Shown in pieces: positions 46,845 through 53,518 of a stretch of DNA of 64,000 bases. The notes beneath the pieces were generated by a model. That model had not been told where the DNA came from. It ran no database searches and saw only the letters and a list, made by a program, of their open reading frames with translations. The stretch's first letter is position 1; every line of letters begins with the position of its first letter. Source of the DNA: a virus; IMG/VR virus record IMGVR_UViG_3300032516_000001, positions 177,649-241,648 of that record. One strand, 5' to 3'. The position numbers and the translations under genes are program-made.

Positions 46845-47010
46845 GTATAACTATCGAAGCAATTTGTTCGCGAGACCCGTCTGCTTCAGCCTCTTTGGCG
46901 GTATTTTCGATAGTCTGTTTACATGTTTTACATCCGGCCTTGACTCCGGAAAAAGGATTGTCTTTACCACAATCAGGACATTTATCCAGTTCTGTTGCAA
47001 TTGAAATCAT
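46828..47010 (-). CDS. Small zinc-ribbon protein
   Basis: 60 residues. Two CxxC pairs (CPDCGKDNPFSGVKAGCKTC, about residues 11-30) form a likely Cys4 ribbon, followed by a charged helix ending SREQIASIVILKKAE, a variant of the QIA motif seen elsewhere in the window. ATG start. Possibly a regulatory or head-associated small protein. Confidence 0.6.
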   Translation of the reverse strand: MISIATELDKCPDCGKDNPFSGVKAGCKTCKQTIENTAKEAEADGSREQIASIVILKKAE

Positions 47011-47053
47011 ACCATAAATAATGATTAAAGTTTAGTGAATCGTAAAGTTTGCT

Positions 47054-47311
47054 ATGGAATTCACTGAATTGCCTTGGGTGTTAATTAGTGCCGGACAAGT
47101 TCGATGTAATATATGTAAGAAAATTGCTAAACTCGATACCATTACATTAGAAGAATTTATTCGGGAACATGCAGAACATAAGGCTCCGCCAACCCATTAT
47201 CCGGTTGGTGATATGGTGGCTAAAGTGACTAAGGCTTTGGGAATTACTAAAAGATGTTCCGGTTGCGAGCAGCGCAGATACGATTGGAATAGAAGGATAC
47301 TAAAACATTAA
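47054..47311 (+). CDS. Small CxxC protein
   Basis: 85 residues with CNIC (about residue 18) and a C-terminal CSGCEQRRYDWNRR, preceded by GDMVAKVTKALGIT. The ending resembles a widespread small phage protein type with 'GD..xK.TKxLGI..CxxCxxRxxxLN' whose function is unknown (recalled pattern). It precedes the GIY-YIG gene by 14 bp. Confidence 0.6.
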   Translation: MEFTELPWVLISAGQVRCNICKKIAKLDTITLEEFIREHAEHKAPPTHYPVGDMVAKVTKALGITKRCSGCEQRRYDWNRRILKH

Positions 47312-47325
47312 TAGGACCGCCCGGT

Positions 47326-48252
47326 GTGGAACAAAAACACTGGACAATCTACTGTCATATTCATATCGATTCTAGTCGTCGTTATATTGGTTTAACCTCC
47401 CAAACAATAGAAAAACGATGGAAAAATCATATATACGCCGCCAAATCTTCCAAAAATGGGAAATGGCATTTCCCTAACGCTATCCAGAAATATGGCCCTG
47501 AGGCATTTTCTCACGAAATACTTGAAGTATGCGACACATTAGAAACAGCTAAATTATCGGAAATTAAATGGATTAAATTTTATAACACCAGAGATCCGGG
47601 AAAAGGATTTAATTCAACGAAAGGTGGCGACTACATACCACCAACACCTAAAATTCAAAGAACTGAAATCTCTAAAAGATTATGGCAAGACCCGGAATTT
47701 CGCTCCAAAATGTTAGCCGCTACCTGGAATAGACCAGGTTATCGTCAAAAGGTGCTCGAGTCATTAAAGAGAACAAATGCCACACCGGAGTCCAAGGAAA
47801 ACCATTCCGTGGCCTCAAAAACCAAATGGCAGGATCCTAATTTTCGAATCAGGAACGCTGAATCTTATAAAACTGCTTATTTAAACCCGATAAATAGAAA
47901 TAAACGCATTGAAACTATGAAAAAAACATTCGCTACACCAGAGTCAAAATCAAAACGCTCCAAATCTTCAAAACTGGTGTGGCAAAATCCTGAACTTCGA
48001 GCTAAAGATGCCGAACGATGGAAGGATCCAGTTTATCGGGCTAAATGTCAACACGGACTTATACGAGGAACTGAACTGAACAAAAGAAAAACCCACTGTC
48101 CCCATGGACATGAATATTCAATTAAAAATACTTGGTTCGATAAAAAAGGACATAGATTCTGTCTAACATGTAAACATTCTATAGTTAATGAATGTATGCG
48201 TAAACTTAGATTAAAACGTAAAATGGAACAAGTTGTTACTCAAAATTACTGA
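47326..48252 (+). CDS. GIY-YIG homing endonuclease, copy C
   Basis: 308 residues on the plus strand, GTG start preceded by AGGACCGCC as in copy B. GIY-YIG domain (HWTIYCHIHIDSSRRYIGLT, EKRWKNHI, EIKWIKFY, GFNSTKGG), then WQDPEFRSKM-type DNA-contact repeats and a C-terminal Cys/His finger (HCPHGHEYSIKN...FCLTCKH) as in copy A. The only copy on the plus strand. It is a chimera-like sibling: N-terminal half closest to B, C-terminal finger like A. Confidence 0.87.
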   Translation: MEQKHWTIYCHIHIDSSRRYIGLTSQTIEKRWKNHIYAAKSSKNGKWHFPNAIQKYGPEAFSHEILEVCDTLETAKLSEIKWIKFYNTRDPGKGFNSTKGGDYIPPTPKIQRTEISKRLWQDPEFRSKMLAATWNRPGYRQKVLESLKRTNATPESKENHSVASKTKWQDPNFRIRNAESYKTAYLNPINRNKRIETMKKTFATPESKSKRSKSSKLVWQNPELRAKDAERWKDPVYRAKCQHGLIRGTELNKRKTHCPHGHEYSIKNTWFDKKGHRFCLTCKHSIVNECMRKLRLKRKMEQVVTQNY

Positions 48253-48571
48253 ATCCGCTTCCCCCATGAGTGGGTGAACTCCCAGGTCCTGTCCATCTAT
48301 CTAAGTCGTTCGAATTATATCCTCTACCTTTATTCTCTATCCCTCTAGGAGCTAATTTCAATCCGTACCCAGCCAATTCTTTTCTAATTTCAGCCACTGG
48401 GCGTTTTAATCTATAATTCAAAGCTTGTAAATCATCCGCGGTATATGTATCGCGTTCATCATCAATTAAATATTGAACGAAATCTTCAATACTGGCGTAT
48501 TCTGGAGCACTTTTATAGGTGATACTTAATCGAATTAAGGCAACACGAGCAGCAATTTGTAAAAAATTCAT
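48236..48571 (-). CDS. Hypothetical protein with N-terminal QIAARVA motif
   Basis: 111 residues starting MNFLQIAARVALIRLSITYK. The middle is an acidic helical region (DDERDTYTADDLQALNYRL), and the C-terminus is Gly/Ser/Pro-rich (TGPGSSPTHGGSGFSNFE). The start motif matches MNLFQIAGTR and MGLFQIASRVA in 51392-52216. Convergent overlap of 17 bp with the GIY-YIG gene. Function unknown. Confidence 0.6.
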   Translation of the reverse strand: MNFLQIAARVALIRLSITYKSAPEYASIEDFVQYLIDDERDTYTADDLQALNYRLKRPVAEIRKELAGYGLKLAPRGIENKGRGYNSNDLDRWTGPGSSPTHGGSGFSNFE

Positions 48572-48579
48572 ATTCGAAA

Positions 48580-48768
48580 CTATTTTTGATTAAGATACCG
48601 AGCAGCAATCCGCTCAGCCATGGTGAAAGGTTTAACCTCTTTAGAAGGTTTTATCGCCGCCAGTACCTGTTTTAAACTTTTGACTACTAAGTCTTGACTC
48701 GGATTATCAGAATTCTCAATTCCGGTGGCAATTTGACACAGACGATCGGCTAATTCTTCGGGCTTCAT
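48580..48768 (-). CDS. Small two-module protein (MKPxxVA head, AARYLNQK tail)
   Basis: 62 residues from the ATG at 48768 (MKPEELADRLCQIATG). The longer frame to 48855 begins with TTG and overlaps the divergent gene, so it is disfavoured. The head module (about 1-40) is shared with 52266 and 53519. The tail AERIAARYLNQK is identical to the one encoded after the 52266 frame in another frame. This gene therefore shows what an intact head-plus-tail protein looks like. Function unknown. Confidence 0.62.
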   Translation of the reverse strand: MKPEELADRLCQIATGIENSDNPSQDLVVKSLKQVLAAIKPSKEVKPFTMAERIAARYLNQK

Positions 48769-48812
48769 ACTTGAACGTTGGTATTGAAAACCTAACAGTA
48801 TTGTTATTACAC

Positions 48813-49223
48813 ATGGCAGTAAGAAAAACATTTGTGTATGGGTATCCAGAACCAACTCCGATACCCGGAAAACGCTTTATTGAAGTTGGAGATAAGAACT
48901 TTGCTATTGTTGATGAATCCAATTATGATCAACTTAAAATACATACTTGGTCATTGGACTGTAGGAGCGAACCCGTAACTAGAATACGCATCGATGAATT
49001 AAATTTGATTACGGTACGTATGAAAAACATGATTCTCAATAAGAACCCTTCAAAAGGATACTGTGTCAAATATTTGAATGGAAACCCTCTCGATAATTCT
49101 CGGAAAAACATAAAATTGATGACGCTGAAACAAGCTCGAGAATTGGACCGTCAAATGTTTGGCCCTCGAATATGTAAGAAAAAAGAATACAAGAAATTCA
49201 TCCGAAAGATCCTGGCTCGATAA
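48813..49223 (+). CDS. Degenerate HNH-like endonuclease
   Basis: 136 residues from the ATG at 48813 (MAVRKTFVYGYPEP); an upstream TTG frame is less likely. An HNH-type core reads GYCVKYLNGNPLDNSRKNIKL, matching the usual (V/I)DHINGNPLDNRxxNLR, but with Lys-Tyr where the catalytic His normally is. The upstream FIEVGDKNFAIVDESNYDQL block resembles the region preceding HNH domains in phage homing enzymes. Probably an inactivated or divergent HNH homing endonuclease. Confidence 0.65.
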   Translation: MAVRKTFVYGYPEPTPIPGKRFIEVGDKNFAIVDESNYDQLKIHTWSLDCRSEPVTRIRIDELNLITVRMKNMILNKNPSKGYCVKYLNGNPLDNSRKNIKLMTLKQARELDRQMFGPRICKKKEYKKFIRKILAR

Positions 49224-49231
49224 CTATTCTT

Positions 49232-49339
49232 CTAGCTCTGTAAGTTGAATCCATCGTCGACTGGTTTGGTAAATGCATGAACGACTCCGTAAGTGTCATA
49301 TTTATCGCCCTCCATCAACACATGAATAGTCTTACTCAT
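49232..49339 (-). CDS. Short ORF coupled to the upstream gene
   Basis: 35 codons starting MSKTIHVLMEGDKYDTYGVV and ending LQS. Its ATG overlaps the stop of 49336-49950 as ATGA, the same coupling seen elsewhere here. The composition resembles a real beta-strand peptide rather than random sequence. Supported only by arrangement and codon pattern. Confidence 0.45.
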   Translation of the reverse strand: MSKTIHVLMEGDKYDTYGVVHAFTKPVDDGFNLQS

Positions 49340-49950
49340 CCGAATATCTCCGTTAGATACTGATCATACTTAGTTTGATCTTTAGCTTGCGGTAACTTAA
49401 TCCACTGAATGCTTTCGAAGTCAATATCAGATGGATTTGGCGCAGAATCTTTGGTCCAGTTCAAAAGCCCGACAGAAAGATTCCTTCTTAATTTATTTTT
49501 GATACTACCAAAAGTACCCGTATTAAGAGAAATGAAGGTAAGCGGCTTAAAAAGCAAAGAATATGTGGCTTCAGGATGAACTGGAAATCCGGTATGTAAT
49601 TGGAAGTTGATCTTCCAACGGTCGATAGATTTTTGTAATTGCGGAAAACAGACAATCGCATATCTATCATCTTTTTCTTTGACGACAAATTCGAACCATT
49701 CTTCTGGCTTATTTTCAGACCAGCACACTAAATGCTCATAAATTGCAGATGCATTATCGAATAAGAGAACTGGAGCAAAATTTCCATGATTATTTACCCA
49801 AAGACAACCCTTGGCCATTCCTGATGGTAATCCATCTATAGTTTTAGCTAGAGCTTCGGCATCCTCAGATTTGAGGTTATGCATGGGCCAAGTAGGACCA
49901 ATAAGAAGAGGGCAATATGAAATAACTACATAAACCGGAGGCTTATCCAT
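49336..49950 (-). CDS. Hypothetical phage protein
   Basis: 204 residues starting MDKPPVYVVISYCPLLIGPT. Mixed alpha/beta, with segments such as GCLWVNNHGNFAPVLLFD and EEWFEFVVKEKDDRYAIVCFPQ. No recognised motif and no membrane segment. Lies 29 bp downstream of thymidine kinase, probably in the same transcript. Confidence 0.6.
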   Translation of the reverse strand: MDKPPVYVVISYCPLLIGPTWPMHNLKSEDAEALAKTIDGLPSGMAKGCLWVNNHGNFAPVLLFDNASAIYEHLVCWSENKPEEWFEFVVKEKDDRYAIVCFPQLQKSIDRWKINFQLHTGFPVHPEATYSLLFKPLTFISLNTGTFGSIKNKLRRNLSVGLLNWTKDSAPNPSDIDFESIQWIKLPQAKDQTKYDQYLTEIFG

Positions 49951-49979
49951 ATTACAATATACATCAATATATCCGGAAT

Positions 49980-50549
49980 TTACGGTTGTCCTAATTTATC
50001 GTGATAACATCCATAACATACAGGAATGTATGATTCATCCCCACCAAGCTGTATTTGTTCACCGCTCAAGGTGGGCTTACCATTTAATAACCTCATATTC
50101 ATAGTGGCTTTTTTGTTACAGAATTGGCAGGTAACCTTAATCTCTTCGATGCTATCTGCCAATTCCATAAGCCGAGCGGATCCGGGAAATAACTTCCCCC
50201 TGAAATCTGTCCTTAAACCATAGCATATGACCGGAATATTATGAACACGCGATATTTCTCTCAATTGTTCAACCACGGATGGAGAAAGAAACTGAGCTTC
50301 ATCCGCAAGAATACAACTAATTTTAGTTGGATTGAGTATATTGATAATCGTACTTTCCTTAACTAATATATCGGCCTCTGTATCTAGTCCGGCTCGAGAA
50401 GTCACTTTCCTAACACCGTATCTATCATCGAGGGCCGGTTTGATTATGATTACGTTCTTACCTTGATCTTTATAATTATGTGCCACTGCCAAGAGATTTA
50501 GAGTTTTGGCGCTTCGCATCGCACCATATCGAAAATATAATTTTGCCAT
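49980..50549 (-). CDS. tdk: Thymidine kinase
   Basis: 189 residues from the ATG at 50549 (MAKLYFRYGAMRSAKT); a longer TTG frame is unlikely. Type II thymidine kinase features: P-loop YGAMRSAKT, Walker B ILADEAQFL, the CYGLRTDFRGKLFPGSARL loop, and a C-terminal Cys4 zinc site (CQFC...CYGC). Converts thymidine to dTMP with ATP, a nucleotide-salvage gene common in large phages. Divergent from a plus-strand gene; the shared intergenic contains a GTACACATAGTAC dyad. Confidence 0.93.
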   Translation of the reverse strand: MAKLYFRYGAMRSAKTLNLLAVAHNYKDQGKNVIIIKPALDDRYGVRKVTSRAGLDTEADILVKESTIINILNPTKISCILADEAQFLSPSVVEQLREISRVHNIPVICYGLRTDFRGKLFPGSARLMELADSIEEIKVTCQFCNKKATMNMRLLNGKPTLSGEQIQLGGDESYIPVCYGCYHDKLGQP

Positions 50550-50584
50550 GTACACATAGTACAATAGAAAATGTACTTTGATCC

Positions 50585-50875
50585 ATGGCTGGCTGGTATC
50601 CTGAAAAACCGATCGAAATATTAGAATCAGTTCTAAATTCAGCCAAATTCGCCGAATGGGTATGCCTAGAGCTTTCGCATGTTAGGCGCGCGCACGAAAA
50701 TAACAAGCAAACACTGGAAAGAATAATTGAGATGAGCAAAAAGATTATATGTGCTGAGTGTCGCGGATCAGGACGCAGTATGTATTCTGAACGTATGTGT
50801 ACTGTTTGTCACGGAACCGGTGAAAAAGCCTATGATCCGTTTTTGCCTATAGTGAAGGATGTTATGGATAAATAA
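50585..50875 (+). CDS. Small DnaJ-type zinc-motif protein
   Basis: 96 residues. Helical N-terminal ~55 residues, then a CxxCxGxG-like pair: CAECRGSG and CTVCHGTG, as in the cysteine-rich region of DnaJ. No J-domain is present. Possibly a redox or zinc-binding adapter. Plus strand, divergent from tdk. Confidence 0.65.
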   Translation: MAGWYPEKPIEILESVLNSAKFAEWVCLELSHVRRAHENNKQTLERIIEMSKKIICAECRGSGRSMYSERMCTVCHGTGEKAYDPFLPIVKDVMDK

Positions 50876-51136
50876 TTACTTCTTGATTTTAGTTACGCCT
50901 CTTGTATTATACACACCTATTCCGGTATTTTCAGTCATCGTCCATCCAAGCTTCTCTTCATACTCCATGACTTGGGCGACTATACATTCTTCTTCAGTGT
51001 GCTCTTTATCTGGATATAACCTCATTCCGCAATGAGGGCAAATTTTACCCGGTATCACTAATAATTCAGTTCGTACCGGAAATAGACCAAATTCCTCAAC
51101 TTCCCCTACCTTATACATTCCAGACGGAGTCTTCAT
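50876..51136 (-). CDS. Capsid C-terminal-like fragment carrying a zinc-knuckle insert
   Basis: 86 residues. Residues ~3-30 (PSGMYKVGEVEEFGLFPVRT) and ~63-82 (GWTMTENTGIGVYNTRGV) align with consecutive parts of the C-terminal end of the capsid protein at 56812-57708 (EPEHFGRIPVRTELTVL and GFSMFENLGIGAYNPRG). Between them sits a C-x2-C-x10-H-x4-C knuckle (CPHCGMRLYPDKEHTEEEC) replacing a short capsid loop. The upstream gene bears the same knuckle. It reads as a capsid-end module freed and re-used, perhaps a decoy, cement or assembly factor (inference). Confidence 0.7.
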   Translation of the reverse strand: MKTPSGMYKVGEVEEFGLFPVRTELLVIPGKICPHCGMRLYPDKEHTEEECIVAQVMEYEEKLGWTMTENTGIGVYNTRGVTKIKK

Positions 51137-51378
51137 TCCACATCCATCATTTCATCATCTTCATGTATTTGAGCAACAATACATTCATCTTCTGTATGAG
51201 GCCTGTCCTCTGGCATTTTCATGCCGCAAGTCATGCAATATTTCTCAGCTTTGAAACTGGTATTTCCAACTTTTGAAGAAACATGGATTAACGGTAATTT
51301 CTCCACTATTTTCTCTTCTACTTTTCCCCCACGTTTTCTGGCCATTGCGGTCAGAAATTTAAACCAAACCGAAGACAT
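51133..51378 (-). CDS. Zinc-knuckle protein paired with the capsid-like fragment
   Basis: 81 residues. The C-terminal half has CMTCGMKMPEDRPHTEDEC followed by IVAQIHEDDE, nearly the same knuckle as in the next gene (CPHCGM...HTEEECIVAQ). N-terminus is basic (MARKRGGKVEEK). Its stop overlaps the next ATG as ATGA, so the two are coupled. A palindrome TACTATATAGTA (51378-51389) overlaps its start region. Function unknown. Confidence 0.65.
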   Translation of the reverse strand: MSSVWFKFLTAMARKRGGKVEEKIVEKLPLIHVSSKVGNTSFKAEKYCMTCGMKMPEDRPHTEDECIVAQIHEDDEMMDVE

Positions 51379-51391
51379 ACTATATAGTACA

Positions 51392-52216
51392 TCAAAGTAA
51401 GACTAACCAAATTTGCGGTTGGATCTTAAAGGCTTCGGCCAGCATCAATCTGGTATTTCCAGCAACCAGTGTATAAACACCACTCGGCATTTTCAAAACT
51501 ATAGGAGCCGGCATCTGGCTACCAGATTCAAAACCCTTAATAATTCTCTTCCAATCTCTAACAAATTCGTCTGAATATTGAATAGCTTCGGCCACGGATG
51601 ATACATCCGTGTAATTATCTAAATTATCCCAGATAGTCGAATTGAGAAGGACAAGTTTCCCACTGTTAAATGCATCAATTATGGATTGTACCGGTAAATT
51701 TTCTTCCAATGAAACGCGATTGACTTCACCCATCTCCTCTGTAAGAGACGGTTTGACCCATACAACATCCCAATTTATTTCATTCTTTATTTTATCAATC
51801 TCGATAGGAGATAATTCAGATATATTTATGTTCGCAGCTACACGGGATGCAATTTGAAATAAACCCATAACAGAAGCTGTCTTAAAAGGCTTGACTATTT
51901 GAAGATAACTGTAGAAATGCTGCCAATTATCAATTATATCGTCTGTGAATTCGATATAGAGATGTCGCCCTCCAAATGTATAACTGCTTCGTTTAAAAAA
52001 TTCATACTCAGCAAATAATTTTTCGATTTCCTCCAGTTTGTCCTCATCTTCCGAACTTATTGTAATATAAGGACGCTTGTTCGATTCTAGATGACCTTGA
52101 CACGACGCTATAGTGTTTATACCGTCCAGGTTATTGATAAAATGAACTACCTGTTGAAAATACCTGTCGAGATCTAATTTACGAATACGAGTCCCGGCGA
52201 TCTGAAATAAATTCAT
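51392..52216 (-). CDS. Two-module protein with ParB-like C-terminus
   Basis: 274 residues. Residues 1-110: MNLFQIAGTRIRKL start, then an INTIASCQGHLES...RPYITIS block. Around residue 117 a second MGLFQIASRVA appears, so the gene looks like two units fused in frame. The C-terminal ~45 residues (LKMPSGVYTLVAGNTRLMLAEAF) match the ParB/Srx-like nuclease or nucleotide-hydrolase pattern with a GNTRL core. Its ATG overlaps a TAA in the -1 frame of the upstream gene (TAATG). Confidence 0.62.
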   Translation of the reverse strand: MNLFQIAGTRIRKLDLDRYFQQVVHFINNLDGINTIASCQGHLESNKRPYITISSEDEDKLEEIEKLFAEYEFFKRSSYTFGGRHLYIEFTDDIIDNWQHFYSYLQIVKPFKTASVMGLFQIASRVAANINISELSPIEIDKIKNEINWDVVWVKPSLTEEMGEVNRVSLEENLPVQSIIDAFNSGKLVLLNSTIWDNLDNYTDVSSVAEAIQYSDEFVRDWKRIIKGFESGSQMPAPIVLKMPSGVYTLVAGNTRLMLAEAFKIQPQIWLVLL

Positions 52217-52265
52217 TATTTTTGATTAAGATATCTAGCAGCAATCCGCTCAGCAATGGAAGACG
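52216..52265 (-). other. Conserved coding tail in the -1 frame of 52266-52670
   Basis: Immediately after the 0-frame stop of the upstream gene, the -1 frame is open and encodes GEYLTSSIAERIAARYLNQK, ending in TAA that overlaps the next gene's ATG. The last 12 residues are identical to the tail of 48580-48768. This indicates that the tail is real protein and reached either by -1 frameshifting or by an indel. Confidence 0.7.
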
Positions 52266-52670
52266 TCAAATACTCACCTTTAAACGCTGGATCCTGTTAA
52301 CGAAATCACGCCCACTCATATCAGCAGTAAAAGGGATGGTGATAGTTCCACGAGACGTAGTGATGGTTACATTACCGGCATCCGGATCACCAGAAACAGA
52401 CACATTAACTGGATCTTTCAGATTCGCAACAGGTACAGAACGCTTGACAAGGTCCTCAAGAACACCGTCACCAAGATTAAGGATGTCATAAAGTGTCGCG
52501 TCCGGAGTAAGGCCCTGCTCATGAAACCATGTCCAGGGCCCGATGCCGGCTGTAAGTACAGCGAGGATTCGCTTAATATCTTGTGCCACCAATGACTTGT
52601 CTGGCTTGCGAGAAGTCTCGATAGCGGTAGCAATCTTACGAAGATAATTCGCAACCTGACTAGGTTTCAT
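52266..52670 (-). CDS. Protein with MKPSQVA head module; candidate -1 frameshift gene
   Basis: 134 residues in the 0 frame. Head module (1-40: MKPSQVANYLRKIATAIETS and KPDKSLVAQDIKRIL), then a region with a Thr/Val-rich beta segment (VNVSVSGDPDAGNVTITTS). The 0 frame ends LKVSI a few codons after a T_TTA_AAG heptamer (see site at 52278). In the -1 frame it would continue to AERIAARYLNQK for a total of about 150 residues. ATG region shares ~28 bp of upstream sequence with 53519-53956. Function unknown. Confidence 0.62.
   Translation of the reverse strand: MKPSQVANYLRKIATAIETSRKPDKSLVAQDIKRILAVLTAGIGPWTWFHEQGLTPDATLYDILNLGDGVLEDLVKRSVPVANLKDPVNVSVSGDPDAGNVTITTSRGTITIPFTADMSGRDFVNRIQRLKVSI
52278..52284 (-). 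promoter_or_regulatory. Candidate -1 ribosomal frameshift heptamer
   Basis: On the minus strand the gene reads CG T TTA AAG GTG in frame, an X_XXY_YYZ heptamer (T_TTA_AAG) with the 0-frame stop TGA 3 codons later. Slippage by -1 yields TTT AAA GGT GAG and joins the frame to the conserved tail AERIAARYLNQK. An obvious downstream stem-loop was not found by eye. Confidence 0.5.
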
Positions 52671-52696
52671 AATATTATTATTTAATTAACAAAGGT

Positions 52697-53134
52697 CTAA
52701 TCAGAATTGTCGTGGACGATGATGGCGATTTTACCAATCATACCTTTGAATATCTCGGTATCAGCTATTATTTCGACAGGAATCCAAGATTCCCCATAAG
52801 CCAATGGATCTTCCATAATTTCACGCACTATAGATAAGTCATGCAATGGTTTAAATGGAAACCCGTTCGTTAGAATGAAGTCACCCTTGGTTTTTTCTTT
52901 CATATCATCCAAGAATGCGTCGACCCTCTTCTCATCATAATCAGTCATCCATTCATCACTAAATGGGTCAGTATCTGGCATCCAATTAGCAGGTAATGGA
53001 ATATAAAATCCTTTAACTCTCGGATGAGTACAAAGTAATCCGCCACTCTGATTGGAAATCAATACCCCATTATCGTCCAATACTATTATGCCTATATAGC
53101 TAGTTACAGAATGACATGACAGATCGATAAACAT
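52697..53134 (-). CDS. Hypothetical protein, tentatively DUF6210-like
   Basis: 145 residues. The N-terminal IIVLDDNGVLISNQSGGLLC followed by THPRVKGFYIPLPANW resembles the DUF6210 pattern (V..pxGVxYxNQxGGxxCxxxxVEGFxVPL), of unknown function; recalled, not searched. No membrane segment. Preceded by the structured non-coding stretch at 53135-53518. Confidence 0.5.
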   Translation of the reverse strand: MFIDLSCHSVTSYIGIIVLDDNGVLISNQSGGLLCTHPRVKGFYIPLPANWMPDTDPFSDEWMTDYDEKRVDAFLDDMKEKTKGDFILTNGFPFKPLHDLSIVREIMEDPLAYGESWIPVEIIADTEIFKGMIGKIAIIVHDNSD

Positions 53135-53518
53135 AAATTAAAATACACGTAAGCCCTGGAGATTTTCGGCCCCAGGGCTCACACCATCCCGAGAAAGACT
53201 AGATCGCCCCAAGAGGGCCACTCGAACCATTCGATTTATTTGGTTTCTTACGCAGCCCTGGTTTGCCATAAGCTGCCAAGCCATACCGATAAATAGCCTG
53301 TACCAAGCACAATATGAATATGAGACTAGTTCATTTTGTGCGTCATGTTTTGATGGTGCTATCACTCAAAGCAAATATTATGAATCAGCCGGACACGACA
53401 CCTGGCATGATGTTCATGCTAGAGTGATAACTGCCAAAATCACGCGAGATATGGCGTTAGTACTACGAATTATGAACGAATAGTTAAAGTGTGATTATCA
53501 AACTAAACTAAAGCCCAA
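53135..53518. other. 384-bp intergenic region with hairpin and orphan plus-strand frame
   Basis: No convincing start codon-bearing gene lies here. A hairpin (53152-53179) and a GGCCC/GGGGC inverted stretch near 53206-53218 are present, and AGCCCTGG recurs near 53260. On the plus strand one frame is open for ~100 codons to a TAG at 53481-53483. The final part reads like protein (SSFCASCFDGAITQSKYYES, WHDVHARVITAKI) but has no ATG/GTG/TTG start. It could be a gene remnant, an overlapping part of a split gene, or a non-coding RNA locus. Confidence 0.45.
53152..53179 (-). terminator. Hairpin, terminator-like
   Basis: An 8-bp perfect stem AGCCCTGG/CCAGGGCT with a 12-nt loop. On the minus strand it precedes ATTTTAATTT and then the ATG of 52697-53134, so it sits at the end of the upstream transcript. 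It lacks a strong U-run, hence only a moderate call. Confidence 0.45.

Noticed and set aside
53190-53235. tRNA-like GGTTCGAGT element on the minus strand
   Set aside because: The flanking bases do not pair into a T-stem and no acceptor or anticodon arms could be built.
53138-53365. 75-codon minus-strand frame
   Set aside because: It lies over the hairpin region, has an unusual composition and no Shine-Dalgarno.
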